64,000 bases of DNA from Hyperoplus lanceolatus (lineage: Eukaryota > Chordata > Actinopteri > Uranoscopiformes > Ammodytidae), in contig CM049413.1 of the NCBI GenBank assembly GCA_026929865.2, positions 13,674,501 to 13,738,500 of the forward strand, given 5' to 3'. This document shows positions 27,601 through 40,100 of this stretch, one piece after another (position 1 is the first letter of the stretch; each line of letters starts with the position of its first letter). The notes under the pieces are model-generated. The model was not told the DNA's origin and made no database searches. It was given only the letters and a program-made list of their open reading frames with translations. A program made the translations under genes and the position numbers.

Positions 27601-29023
27601 TCGCTGACGTCTCTTGAAGAATGGCTGCTGGCAGGTGTAGCAGCCCGCTGACAGACGGGCTCACTTGGCCCGTCCTTTGCTGTGTGAGTGCAGCCTCCTC
27701 TCTCTCTCTAGCAGGCCGCTCACTCGGGCATTTCCTCCTGGATCACAACAGAATGTAATGGAAGCTGTGGCGCCCCGTTAGCTGGAAACGGACACCTCCG
27801 TGCAGGCACACAGATGTAACACGACCGCTACCCAGCATGCTCTGCTGGGCCCGGGCTCCCTCCTCTCCCCCCTAACTTTACACAACCCTAAAACCACAGG
27901 CAGGGAACTTTCCCTGACCCTGATGAGAAGATGGAGAGGACATGTGTCCATTGTGATATAAAGTGCAGTGCATTTAGACTTCTCCCGCTGCTGCTCGCAC
28001 TCTCACTTTAAATCTGATTTCAGGCAGCAGCACAAGTGTCTGATACGATGTCATCATGACTGGTATTTGCATTTGAAGATTTAAAAAAAGTTTTTCTCTA
28101 GTTTCTGATGCATCATCTCTATGCGTCACGTAAAACCTTATAACTACAGAATGTCATAATTATCTAGTAATACGGAATTTGTTAACCACTATAAATAATA
28201 TTTGTGAACTGGTTTATAAACTGATAACATTTTTACAATTTGTCGACAAATATTACCTGAAAGTGATACTTTTTTTTAAAGATATTTTTGGGCATTTTTA
28301 TGCTTTATTGATAGTGTAGAGACAGAGTTGAAATGGGGCAGAGAGGGGAGTGACATGCAGAGAACGACCGCGGGCTGGAATCGAACCCGGGTACGCTGCT
28401 GGCCGAGGCCCATGGGGGGGACGCCCTACCAACTGAGCTAAGGGCGCCCCCCTGAAAGTGATATTTAATAAAATCCTGGCAACCAAATAACTGTGCTTCA
28501 TGGCTTATTACTTACAATATGCTTTAAAAAAATAATTAAATATAACAAATGTTTTCCCCTCCAGTTTTCACCAGTAACTTCCCCGCCAGAGCTGCCTACC
28601 AGGTCGCTGCTCTCCCCAGAGTGAGTACAAAGAAAACCCGTACACCCTTACAGAGCTGCAGTGCCTTGTAACCCATGTGCACAGTGTAAATTGCTACCAA
28701 GGACCATTTTCGTTGTGCTGAAACATTGGCATCCAGTTACTTCATGTACCTCTCTGGTAGTTCATTTTTAGCCTTGCTGCATATAGGGAAATACTGTATC
28801 TCAACAACTATTGGATATATTTCCATTAAATGTTTAAGCTAAAACACCCACCTGGGTCTGACTGCAGCCTCACATGTGGGACGATATGGATTTGTAGTAT
28901 ATTTTTTACCCACATTGTCTCCTTTCTAATGCCCTCATGTCTCCGTTTCCTCCTTTGTCATTTCAGGGTGGACTGGTGGAGATCGAGGCTGTTGCCGTTC
29001 TCGGTCCTCTGTCAGACTCCTGA
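24694..29023 (+). CDS. rida: 2-iminobutanoate/2-iminopropanoate deaminase (RIDA, HRSP12)
   Basis: Six exons: 24694-24758, 26023-26128, 26774-26828, 26953-27021, 28565-28620, 28967-29023, giving 135 aa (human 137). The single YjgF/YER057c/UK114 domain is complete: APGAIGPYSQ at residues ~14-23, MYISGQLGLD (~31-40), the VNMGEILKAAGC helix, VVKTTVLLADINDF, and FPARAAYQVAALP with the arginine that holds the substrate carboxylate. RIDA hydrolyses reactive imines made by pyridoxal-phosphate enzymes such as threonine dehydratase, acting as a trimer in cytosol and mitochondria. An alternative first exon of identical length and phase lies at 25034-25098. In human it is also near ERICH5 and RPL30. Confidence 0.97.
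25034..25098 (+). CDS. rida: Candidate alternative first coding exon of rida
   Basis: An ATG-led 65-bp frame encodes MATIRRQIPYTPKAPIRQGI followed by Tyr, ending ...TATACAG before a GTAAGG donor. The length (65 bp), splice phase and residue pattern (R-R-x-I, AP, GxY then S supplied by exon 2) parallel exon 1 at 24694-24758. It would splice to the same exon 2 and yield another 135-aa protein differing only in residues 1-21. A TATA-like ttaaaaaag at 24949-24957 lies about 80 bp upstream. Expression is inferred from sequence only. Confidence 0.75.
28269..28450 (-). mobile_element. tRNA-derived SINE, copy 1
   Basis: Read on the minus strand it begins with a tRNA-like head: A-box-like tagctcagttggtaggg and B-box-like gggttcgattccag. 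A body (tctctgccccatttcaactc) and the tail caataaagcataaaaatgcc end in an A-rich run. Exact 13-bp repeats CCTGAAAGTGATA flank it at 28256-28268 and 28451-28463. It lies in rida intron 4. Confidence 0.92.
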
Positions 29024-30165
29024 CTAGCTGGCAGCATTGCTAACAAGTTGTAGTCGAACCATTCAGTCATCTTTAACAGTTGTGCCACCTCGCACGATAG
29101 ACCTAACTAGGATCATGATAACATTCTTTTTAAATATATGATTTTTTTTAACATTTAAATCAAGTTTATCCTCTGGCCACTGACAGCACTTGTAAACTAT
29201 CCGTTCATTTTGTTCAGTTTAATGCCTCATTAGATTAAATTGGATTTAGGTTTGTGACCAATCATTATTTCCACACTTGACATCTTGGTGTCATCACATT
29301 TAACATTCCCTGGTCCCAGTGAGCAGGGTAAAATCAGCTTCTATCTTGGTGCTATTTTCCAGTTTGGTGTCTTCTGTTTTGTTCCAGAGAAGAACTACAA
29401 CACCTTTTTAAAAAGTGCAGATCATACTAATAATAAAAATGTAATACTAAATTCTGAGTTTTCGATTGGTTATTCACCCTGAAACATCACAATCCAACAT
29501 TTGCATTCCTCCTGCATTAGGATATCAAAGAAGGTACATGTCTTTGTCGCCATTTTTAAATTGGTCTTTTTAATTTTTGCGTAACAGTTCATAACTTATT
29601 ACAGATTTTAGCTTGTCCTCCCCAGAGAAAAATCATGACACATCAGAAACAACCAAAAAAAAGGTCTTGCATGTACACTAATCTCAATCGTTCTCTTTAA
29701 TTAACGTTTTAAATCGGCTCACCATGTGATAAAATAAACCCAAAAAGAATATAATTTCATAAATATATATTTTGGCTTTGGTTTTTCTTAGAATGATAAT
29801 TTTGTAGGAAAGTACAGAATTAAATGATTTAGGTTCAAGATGAATTTAAGTCATATGTTCAATATATATTGAAGAAATCTTCTTTTGATAATAAAGATAA
29901 TAAATAAAAATTATCATTTAAACTATTCTGTGATCCTCTGAAAAAAATACACACCCGCTAAGCGCAGAAAATGACAGCCATACACCATCATAAGGAGAGG
30001 AAGAAGGCACAGTGATGACTGAGGAACCCTGACTGCAGGGCGTGCATCTTGGCAACAAGGCAATGTCTTTCATGAACACGCACCCGAACATGCTTTCACT
30101 CATGCATACAAACAAGGTAAGACACATCCAACAAGCTCAATGCGTGCAGCCGTTCGTGTTGCACT
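29024..30165. other. Convergent 3' UTRs of rida and erich5
   Basis: About 1.1 kb between two facing stop codons. The likely rida poly(A) signal is AATAAA at 29432-29437. The erich5 tail must lie mostly between about 29700 and 30165. No gene or element is visible. Confidence 0.5.
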
Positions 30166-31032
30166 TCAGTCACTGGGAGCTGAAAAGAAAAAGATGTTAG
30201 GGAACGTGATAGTGGGCCGGCCAAGACATTTTTATACGGAGTATGTGACATTGTGTTGATGATACGGCGCCACTCACCTGGTGCCTCCTCTTTTTTGGGC
30301 TCTGAGTCAGCCGCTGTGGCCTCTGCATTTTCTGTTTAGGAGGAAAGACACAATCTCAATTAAGGTTTGTTTCAGTCGGGGGTGAATGTAATTTGTCAAA
30401 ATTACAATAATTTAACAGCAGCATCTTTTTCCAGAGACTGTCCTCATTGACACACTGTCAATAGTTTCCATTGGGACCGTTTTGTTGTTAGAGAGTACTT
30501 CTAATGGGAAGTACTCCTAGCTGAAAGACTTGTATTAACTTGTATCTTTTTCAATGCTGTGGGCACCACAAATAACATTTTTGTCACATCCATTGCATTG
30601 GGGTTGTATCAGAAATCTTGTATATCCCTAGAAAATCCTAGGTGAATAAAACCAGACACCTTAAGCTTGAAACCATCTAGGGAAAACAGGTAAATATGTT
30701 TATTGCAAATTGGACGAATTAACAGTTTGAGACCAGTATATTTGGACTGAGTCACTTACAAAAAAGTCACTGTCCAGTCCAATCCCTTTCTATCTAATAG
30801 TTGTGATCTTTTCCACAGAACCCAACGATCTCAAGCCGAACCATTAACAGGTCCAAGAGTTGAATGTGACACTGGACACCTTCTCTCTCTCCACTGGCTG
30901 TGAAACAGGGGCAGGGAGACTCAGTGGGCCCAGTGGAAGCCCTATATGAGTTGGCATGCTCTAGTTTCTCTTTGGGACTCAGATAGCAACTTAATGAGAC
31001 CACGGCTACAACAAAGTGTTGGTGACGTGCAA

Positions 31033-31108
<76 letters not shown>

Positions 31109-34100
31109 ATGTTGTCAAACTTTAACTGAGGGTGAGTCAAGTTGTACACCAAAATGTGTCAAGATCAAGTGGAGACAAAAGGTCATTGACAAGTTTTTGA
31201 TTGACTCAGGCAATAAGTCGACAAAGCAGTATTTTAAATTAAAAAAATTAGCGGAAGTATCCTATGCATTTGCTTTGCAACTTTGTCCATCTCCCTTTAA
31301 TGGCCTGCATTACCCTGGGACGAAACTTTGCATTAGACAAAGAGGAAAATCTTGTGTGCGATGTCGGCTGCTTGTGATTTGCATAATGAAGCAATGAGTG
31401 AACTGGTAGCAGGTGATGTAATTCTGCGCTGTGTCACACAGCTCTCTGTGGAGAGCTTCCCTTTTATGATCATTTAACGTCAAGTGTGGAGAGAGATAAT
31501 CGCCTCACTGCTTAGAATTTGGAGCTGTGGGGGTTCCGCCTTGAACGTGACACAAGATGGCTGCTTGACTTCTGCGCTCCCCGACTTGTTAAGAAAATAG
31601 CCCTAAAAACATTAAGAATATCCCGAACAACGAACTGAAACAAATATGGTAGAGGGCAGAGCTAGTAAGAAAGCAAGTAGGAGAACTCAGGTCGCAACAG
31701 AGACACGGAATGAGGAAGAATGGTCTCAGCTAATGCAAGCTAGCCCGAGTAGCTCCCCTACCCACGGGCCTAGTGAGGATGATGGGGCAGAACATACTAC
31801 TTTGAGCTGCATATTGCGGGAGATAAAAGACTTCAGGCGCGACAATAAACAACAACTCTCAGAGATAAAAGAAGAACAACGCAGAACAAACGACAGACTC
31901 GATGAAGCTGAAGGTAGGATTGAAGAAGCCGAGACAGCACTACAGGCTATGGGCAGGCTCATGAAAAAGCTAATGCATCGCCAAGCTAACACCGAGGCTA
32001 AGCTATTTGACCAAGAAGGGCGAGTCCGCCGGGATAACCTACGGATTTATGGTATACTCCGAGAAGGATGAGGGCGAGAACATGTGTGGCTTCCTAGAGA
32101 AACTACTGAGAGAAACATTGGATATATCGGAGGACATGGAGGTCCGGATCGAGCGAGATCACCGAGTTCAGGCAGCTAAACCAGGGGACGCACGGTCAAA
32201 GCCCCGGTCTATTGTTGCTAAGTTTGCTAGCTACAGAGTAAAGGAAGAGGTGATCCGCCGAGCATGGCAGAAGAAATCTGTTTACTACAACAACACCCGC
32301 TTCTTCATAGACCATGACTATCCACCCGCAGTGCTTAAACATCGCTTTGAATACTTTGAGGCGAAGAAGATACTGAAGGAGCGGAAAATCAAGTTCCAAA
32401 CCCCCTACCCAGCAAAACTTCGAGTCTACTATAACGATGGCATCCAGCTGTACCAGAGCGCGGCGCAGGCAACGGAGGACATGGCTTCGCGGGGACTACC
32501 AGTCACTGTCATCACGGCACCACTCGACCAAGATGACCGGGAGCTTCAACTCATTTCGGCATGGCAGGTGGCCGGGGACCCGAAGGTGACAGCGGGCACA
32601 GCCGCAGAGACGCAACGAGAAGGGAGAACCAGACAGCGGTCCATCAGAGAAAAACTGCAGGAATTCAAACGAAACACACACTCCACCAAGTAAATATTAG
32701 CCTGATTTGTGGTTCAAGCCTAGCAACCTGATTTAATTGAACAATATAGTTTTTTGTGGTCCTATTAAGAGCTAACCTGGAACTATAAGACTGTTATAAG
32801 CAATGTGTATTTCCTAACTTGAACCGCGAGGGCTGAGATAGTTCTGATTTGTTTTGAGTTACAAATACTGAGGACTCCAACAGATAACACTAGAAAGTAG
32901 TCGGGACACAAAGATGCAGTGTGCATGTCAGTGGACGATATGCAACCATCTTTTAGGGCTCCTCTCTCTGGAAAGAGGATTTTCCCTTCATGAGTGCCTT
33001 AACACCAGGTGCACTAGAAAGGCTCGATTAGACCGAGCCTCACCAAAGGAAGCAACGTACGCTAAAACAGGTAGACTGGTTCTAATAAGATTGAAGTTCA
33101 TCTTATTTTTGTGTATAGTTTTGTTCTTAAGGTTCATAAATGTTTTTGGGATGCATAATGTTCTTAAAAAAATAACAACACCACCAAGAGGGAGAAGGCA
33201 GGATGGGATCAACATTGCACAAAAAGCCTATGACAGATAACCAAAAAATTAAGATTATTTCATATAACATAAATGGACTCCTTAACCCAATAAAAAGAAG
33301 TAAGATTCTGAATAAATTGAAAAAATAAAAAGCACATATTGCATTATTACAGGAAACTCATCTTAACTCAGTTGAGCATGAAAAACTTGAAAGGATGGGA
33401 TTTTCAAAAGTATTTTACTCATCATACAAATCAGGCCATAGACGAGGATTTGCCACTTTGATATTCAATAGAGTCCCGTTTGAGAAAACCTCAGAGATAA
33501 AAGATAAAGAAGGAAGATATGTGTTGGTCTCAGGGAAGATAGAAGATACTGAAATAACAATACTAAATGTTTATATTCCTCCAGGCAGTCACATCTCTGT
33601 TTATAGGAAAATATTTGATTTAATGTCAGAAGCAAGAGGTATCCTTATATGCGGGGGTGATTGGAACATACGTATCAATCCGAGGTTAGACTCCTCGAGG
33701 ATGAATACTCAAACCTCAACTCACAAAAAAATTAAAATTCTTATGTCAGAACTGGGGGTGATAGATCTCTGGAGAGAAATACACCCGACAGGGCGTGAGT
33801 GATTATACCCATTATTCTCATCCTCATGACGTGTATACAAGAATTGATTATATTTTTATTTACAAGAGAGACCGTCATAGAGTGGAACAGTGTGAACATG
33901 GGAAATATTGATTTGTCAGACCACGCCCCAGTTATGGTAACAATTCAAATAAACAGCCAAGTAGGAAATACTTTATGGAGATTGAACTCAAGTATCCTTA
34001 ATAATATGCCATTTAAAACACAAATAAAGAAAGAAATAGAACAATTCTTAAAAGAAAATAATAATGGAGAAGTTGCCTCAGAAATTGTATGGGACACTTT

Positions 34101-37100
34101 AAAAGCTGTTCTAAGGGGGAAAATAATTTCTTATTGTGCAAGGAAAAAGAAAGAAAGACAACTGAGATTAGTAAAATTAAACGAAGAACTGGGAGAGCTT
34201 GAGACAAAACATAAAAAGGACCTAAACGCAAATGTGGCAGTAAAATTAAAGGACATCAGGAGGGAGATAAATACCTTATATACTCAAGAGATACAAAACA
34301 ATATGATTTATACAAAACAAAAATACAATGAAGCTGGTACAAAATTTGCAAAATTTTTAGCGAGAAAATTACAAAAACAAAAAGCAGACAGTACTATCTA
34401 TAAAATTAGAGACCCGGATACAAAGACCTTGGTATTCAAAAGAGAAGAAATACAAACAGCCTTCCAAAAATATTATAATCAATTATACACCCAACCACAA
34501 TTGGAAGGGGAGCAAAATATTAAACAATTCTTAGATTCTCTTAACCTACCCACCTTAAAGCAGCAACGAGTAACATTTAAATATCTTTTAAACAGCCTCA
34601 TGTTTCCTCTCATAATCATAAATTACCTTTAACAGCAAACGAGACCATCTGTGCAAAGAAAGACTTTTTTATATAGTTTTTATTACTGCATTTGATCTGG
34701 TCGTACACCCAGTCCGATTTTCGGTTCACGCGTGCATGCTCTATGGTCACATATCCGTATTGGTCGCAGATTTCAGTGCGGCGCAGGAACGCGATTTGAG
34801 AAGCCTATGGCTCCAGGTGAGGGAAGGGGAGCGGGAGCCTTGTTTGAGACAGTTGTTTGTTCATAATGACTGATAACGGGGCTGAACCATCAAAGAAAAA
34901 AAAGAAAATGCAATGAAGAAAAGCTAAAAGGGAGAGTGATAGGCGGGCGGGAGGGCGTTGCCAAGCAACGTATACACAATTTCACGCAGCGAACCTAGAC
35001 TGCAGTGTTTACTCCTAAATGAATGAGCGGTAGCCTACTAAAACAAAGTTTACTTTGCCTCACCAGCATCATCAGATGACCATTATTCATCTGAAATAGT
35101 CATTATTTACAACATAAACACATTACCTCATCGTGATCCATACTAACTAACTGCCATCTCTCGTTCATTCGCTTGGTGTGAGGACACGGACTCGTTCAGC
35201 TCCGTGAGAGGTGACAATGCATCAACTCATTGCAATCAGGTGTGTTTAGCACTTACTGCCATTAGTTGATGCTGTGTCACCCATAGACTCACAGAGCCGA
35301 AAAGAGTCCGGTGCCCTCCACACTTTCAACACACGGACACGCACCATATTGCTTCCTGATTATTTGAATCTTGCACTCCCTGCACAAGCTAGAAAACAGC
35401 TTCACGACAGCTGGCGTCGTTAAAATACTACCGCTTTTGTTCAAAGGTGTCGCCAACGTGCCGACTTACTTGTAGTGGCTTTAATCGAAGACCAAAATAA
35501 TAAATTGACGGCAGACATAACAGTGGAAGAATTGGATAAAGCGATTTCTAAGCTAAAATCCAACAAGTCTCCGGGACCGGATGGATTCTCCTCCGAATGG
35601 TACAAGACTTTTAGGACTGAATTAAAACCAAGCCTCCTCCATATATTTAATAAAGCATTAAAAGAAGGCATTGTCCCCCCTACATGGAGAGAAGCTACTA
35701 TATCAGTAATCCCCAAAGAGGGAAAAGATAGATTAGACTGTGGATCATTTAGACCAATTTCTGTCCTTAATGTCGATTATAAATTATATAGGGGAAGGTG
35801 GGGTGATTTGTGCATTTTGGAAGTTGCAAAACCCCTTGTTTCTAGAAAACCGTGGAAGAAATTGGAAATGTGACCACATATTTAAGAAGAGCCATCCATT
35901 TGACTCATCCTGTAAAGAAGGGAGACACAAGGAATAAGATATAAGCACATTTAAGCTCAAAAAACTGTGTTTTGCCTTTCAAAGTAAAATTTCCATGATC
36001 AAGGTTTTTTGATTATTGTGTCTGAACAATTATAGACACGTTTGAAAACATTTGACACATGTTTTAGTGCTTTGGTATGCTACACTTTGAGTCTATATAG
36101 TTAGCACAATGTCAACCCTAAATTGCTGCATCATGCCTATTATCCAAAATTCTGGGGATGGGGTGATTTGTGCGCAAGGGCCTGGGTGAGTTATAAGTAA
36201 GTAAGTAAAATGTATTTATAAAGCACATTTATGACAGTTTGCACTGTCCAAAGTGCTGTACATAGTGCATTCAGTACGTAAACAATGAAGGTAAAATAAC
36301 AATAACCAAAATAAAAGACGTAAAGCCCATATATCCACATAAACACAGATAGTAGTGCAGAGGTAAGTAAGTAATGCAGAGGTTAATGGGGAGGAAACAC
36401 CAGGGTGTACATATGGGTTTTGAGCCTTGATTTAAAGGCAGAAATGTAGGGGGAATCACATTTGTCAGGTGGCAGTTGGTTCCACAAGCACGGAGCAACT
36501 AGTGCAAAGTACATTTCTGAGAGTCGTGCCAGTGGCATGGCTGTATACGCTGGTCAGCAAAAGAAAGTGATTGTCTACAGTAGCTCAGAAGAGAGTGACA
36601 TCTCAATTCCACTTAACGACACCACTGATGAGAGTTCAGATGGCCAGAAAGATGATGATGGTGACTTTGTTTGTGCGACAAGACAACTTTTTTTCCGAAA
36701 GCTATATTTCTTAAACAGTTTATTCCAGATCCAAAGTTTTTATTGCCAGGGATGCACAACATCCTGAAATATATGTACATATTTGAGTTGGAGACATAAC
36801 TGTCAAGGCCTCACTTTAAAATCACTTTGAGTAAAAAGTTGCACAAATCACCCCACCTTCCCCTACATCAATCCTAGCAAGAAGAGTCGAAGCAGTCCTT
36901 CCCATGCTTATTCACACAGATCAGACTGGATTTATTTCACAGAGACAAACGCATTATAGTATAAGACGCTCACTAAGTATATTAAGCCATATTCAAGAAC
37001 AAAATTTACAGGCCTTATTGGTTAGTCTAGACGCGGAAAAGGCCTTCGACTCAGTAAGCTGGGAGTTTTTGTACAGGGTCCTTGAAAAATTTGGCTTTCA

Positions 37101-40100
37101 TAAAAAATTTATCAAAGGTATCAGCTCTCTTTATAATAACCCATCCGCCCAAATTAAAATAAACAGACATCTATCAAAATCTATTAAGTTAGAAAGAGGT
37201 ACTAGGCAGGGCTGTGGATTGTCACCACTTCTTTTTGCATTATATATTGAGCCGCTGGCTCAGTGGATCAGGCAAAGAAACAGTATCAAAGGAATTAGCA
37301 TAAATAATGATGAACACAAGGTGGCGCTATACGCGGACGATATTTTGATGTTTTTAATGGCGCTTTTCCACCGCATGGTATCAGCTCGACTCGACTCGAC
37401 TCGCATTTTTGGCTTTTCCACCGCAATTTCATGGTACCTGGTACCACGTAGCGGCTGCTTTTTTGGTATCGCCTCGCTCTAGGGTCCAAGCGAGCTGAGC
37501 CGATGCTAAAAGGTGACGTCGGCAGACGGCCGGCCACTGATTGGCCAGAGACTATTGTCTGGCCAATCAGTGGCCAGAGACTACCGGCTTCATTCTGTTG
37601 TTTATTCTCCCCAACTCTCCGGGACTTTAGAGTGTATTTACGCCGCGTGCAGCCTTCTCTGGCTCTCTTTCATTTGATTTGCATCACAGATCCGAATTTA
37701 TTTTCCATATATTCGCTAAGCTCACCCAGTGTTGGTTGTTGGGGAAGTTACTTACATACGAGAGGAGACATGTAGGGCAGCTAGCAGCTAGGCTAAATAG
37801 TAGCCAGCTGGGACAGACATGATAGCGAGCGATTACATTACAAGCCTCGGACTGAACTGATTACCTCAATAAAATATTCAGGCTGAGACACGGCTTGCAT
37901 TTGAAAACACCTATCCTGAAACAAGCACTAAACAGTCAACTTTATCATGCCCGTGTTTACGTGCATAGGGATGTACGTGACGCATCCCTACAGCTGACTG
38001 TGTGGCAGAGTCACACATCGGGACAACAACCATCCCTTTTAATGGCCCGTAGCAATATTCTTCTACTTCTTTTTGCAAACAGATACAAGGGGGTATTTCT
38101 TAAACATTTTTCATCCGTGTTTTTGGCGGTTGGTTCAGTTAATAATGCAACAACTGCTCGTAATTTCTGCTTTGCTACTTTGCTCCGGAGTAGGCTTTCA
38201 GCCCCTTACGACGACCCCGCCCACGTTCAGCAGGTACTATTTGCGGTGGAAAACAACCCGTGCTGCTACCAAACCAAGTTGAGTCGAGTCGAGTTGAGTC
38301 GAGTCGAGCTACATGTGCGGTGGAAAAGCGCCATAAGTGAACCTTCTGAATCTCTACCTGAATTATTCGATTTGTTAGAAACATTTGGCAAATATGCGGG
38401 ATATAAATTAAACATCCAAAAAACTCAAATTTTAAGATTAAACTATACTCCACCAAGAGCCTTACAAGACACATTTCATCTGAAGTGGGACCAAACAGCA
38501 ATAAAATATCTTGGGGTATTGTTACCAAAAGAAATTATAACTATTAAAAAAATTAATTATGACCCACTCCTGAATAAGATCAAATCTGACATTTTAAGAT
38601 GGAATTCTAACCCTTTTATGAGTTTGACTCAAAGAATAGAATCCATCAAGATGAATATTCTTCCTAGAATTTTGTTTTTGTTTCAGGCTCTCCCCGTGGA
38701 AATTTCCAAAATGCAATTCCACGAATGGGATAAAATTCTTTCGAGGTTTATTTGGCAAGGGAAAAAACCGAGAGTGCGATTCAAGACATTGCAACTCCGG
38801 AAAAAAGAAGGTGGAATGGGAGTTCCTCATTTGAGAGATTATTTTTACTCAACCCAAATTAGGCCCTTATTGAATTTATGCAATCAGGACTATAATGCAA
38901 GATGGAAGGACATTGAAAAGAGTTTAATTAAAGATTCCCCTATTCAGGCAGTCTTGGGAAATAAAGAGTCAGGCCGAATAATGGATACATTGAAAAACCC
39001 ATGGCTTAAGTTTCAACTTAAAGTTTGGAATACAATCAAGACAGAATATAAATTGATGGATAAATTATGGATAATTAGGTGGAGTGCGTATGACTCTGAC
39101 TTTAAACCCAATCAATTAGATCTCAGATTTAAAACATGGATAGACAAAGGGATTACAACCTTCTACTCACTTACAAAAAAAGGGCAATTGAAAGATTTCC
39201 AAACTCTAAGAAAAGACTTCTCCTTAGAGCAACAAGATTTTTTTAGGTATTTACAGTTGCGTAACTATTTTGATAAATGTAGAAAAAAAAATCCAATAGA
39301 TTTGGAAGACCCGGTGCTGAAAGAAATTTTAAGGGCCTATTCAGGTGAATCTAACAAAGGTACAGTTTCTAGATTATATAAAGGTTTCTTGACAAAAAAA
39401 ACATACTCTACAGAATACATAAAAAATAAATGGGAAAGAGAGGGAAACTTTGAGATGACAATAGAAGAATGGCATAACTACTGTGATTCACAATGGAAAT
39501 GTACTAGTTCATACACATGGAGGGAGTTCGCATGGAAGTGCTTAGTAAGATTTTTTATTACTCCAAAACTAAAAGCCCATTACTCTGGAGGAGACTCTAA
39601 ATGCTGGAGAGGCTGTGGAAATCGGGATGCAAACCATTGGCATATATTTTGGGAATGCCCAGGGTTAAAACATTTTTGGTCAGAGGTACATAAAACAATG
39701 GAAAAAATATTCCACACGAAAATTCCTAATAACTTTGAAACATTTATTCTAGGTAAAGCTGACTTTTTTATGAGAAATATTGATAAATATTTATTTCAAA
39801 TAATGATAACAGTAGCTAAGAAAAACATTACTAGACATTGGTTGCATCCCGATCCTCCCACATTAGAAGAATGGGCAGACACAATTAATGACATTTATCT
39901 GATGGAAAAAATAACCTTCTCACTTAATCTACAAATGGACAAGTTCACTAAGATATGGGAAAATTGGACTTTGTTCATGAAAAAGACGCAGACAAATTAT
40001 ATAGATCCGATGGATTGAGGGAAGAAAAATCTCCCAAACCGAACCCCTCCATGTGATGGATTGTTGCCCTTTTTATTTGTTTTTGTTTGTATTCTTATTT

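Larger units (their letters stand above)
33230..40018 (+). pseudogene. L1 ORF2 (endonuclease-reverse transcriptase), interrupted
   Basis: ATG at 33230, TGA at 40016-40018. Excluding three insertions the frame spans about 1,270 codons, the normal L1 size. The AP endonuclease shows ISYNINGL, QETHL, GGDWN and SDHAP (33916-33930). The reverse transcriptase shows GPDGF (~35575), FRPISVLN (~35747), DAEKAFD (37030-37050), GCGLSPLLFALYIEPLA and catalytic YADD (37330-37341). The end has a Cys-rich motif CWRGCGNRDANHWHIFWEC (~39602). Besides the insertions I see one in-frame stop near 33327 and two frameshifts around 33797-33900. Everything from 38337 to the stop (about 560 codons) is intact. Confidence 0.92.

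Noticed and set aside
28378-28450. tRNA gene (also at 50220-50290 and 56290-56360)
   Set aside because: The A and B boxes belong to SINE heads with SINE bodies, tails and target repeats, not to free tRNA genes.
32914-33240. Extra coding frame between L1 ORF1 and ORF2
   Set aside because: It lies in the 536-bp inter-ORF spacer, has no motif, and ends at the ORF2 start; probably chance.
37895-40018. Apparent 707-codon protein
   Set aside because: It starts inside the Harbinger-like MITE and runs by chance into the intact end of L1 ORF2; not a gene of its own.
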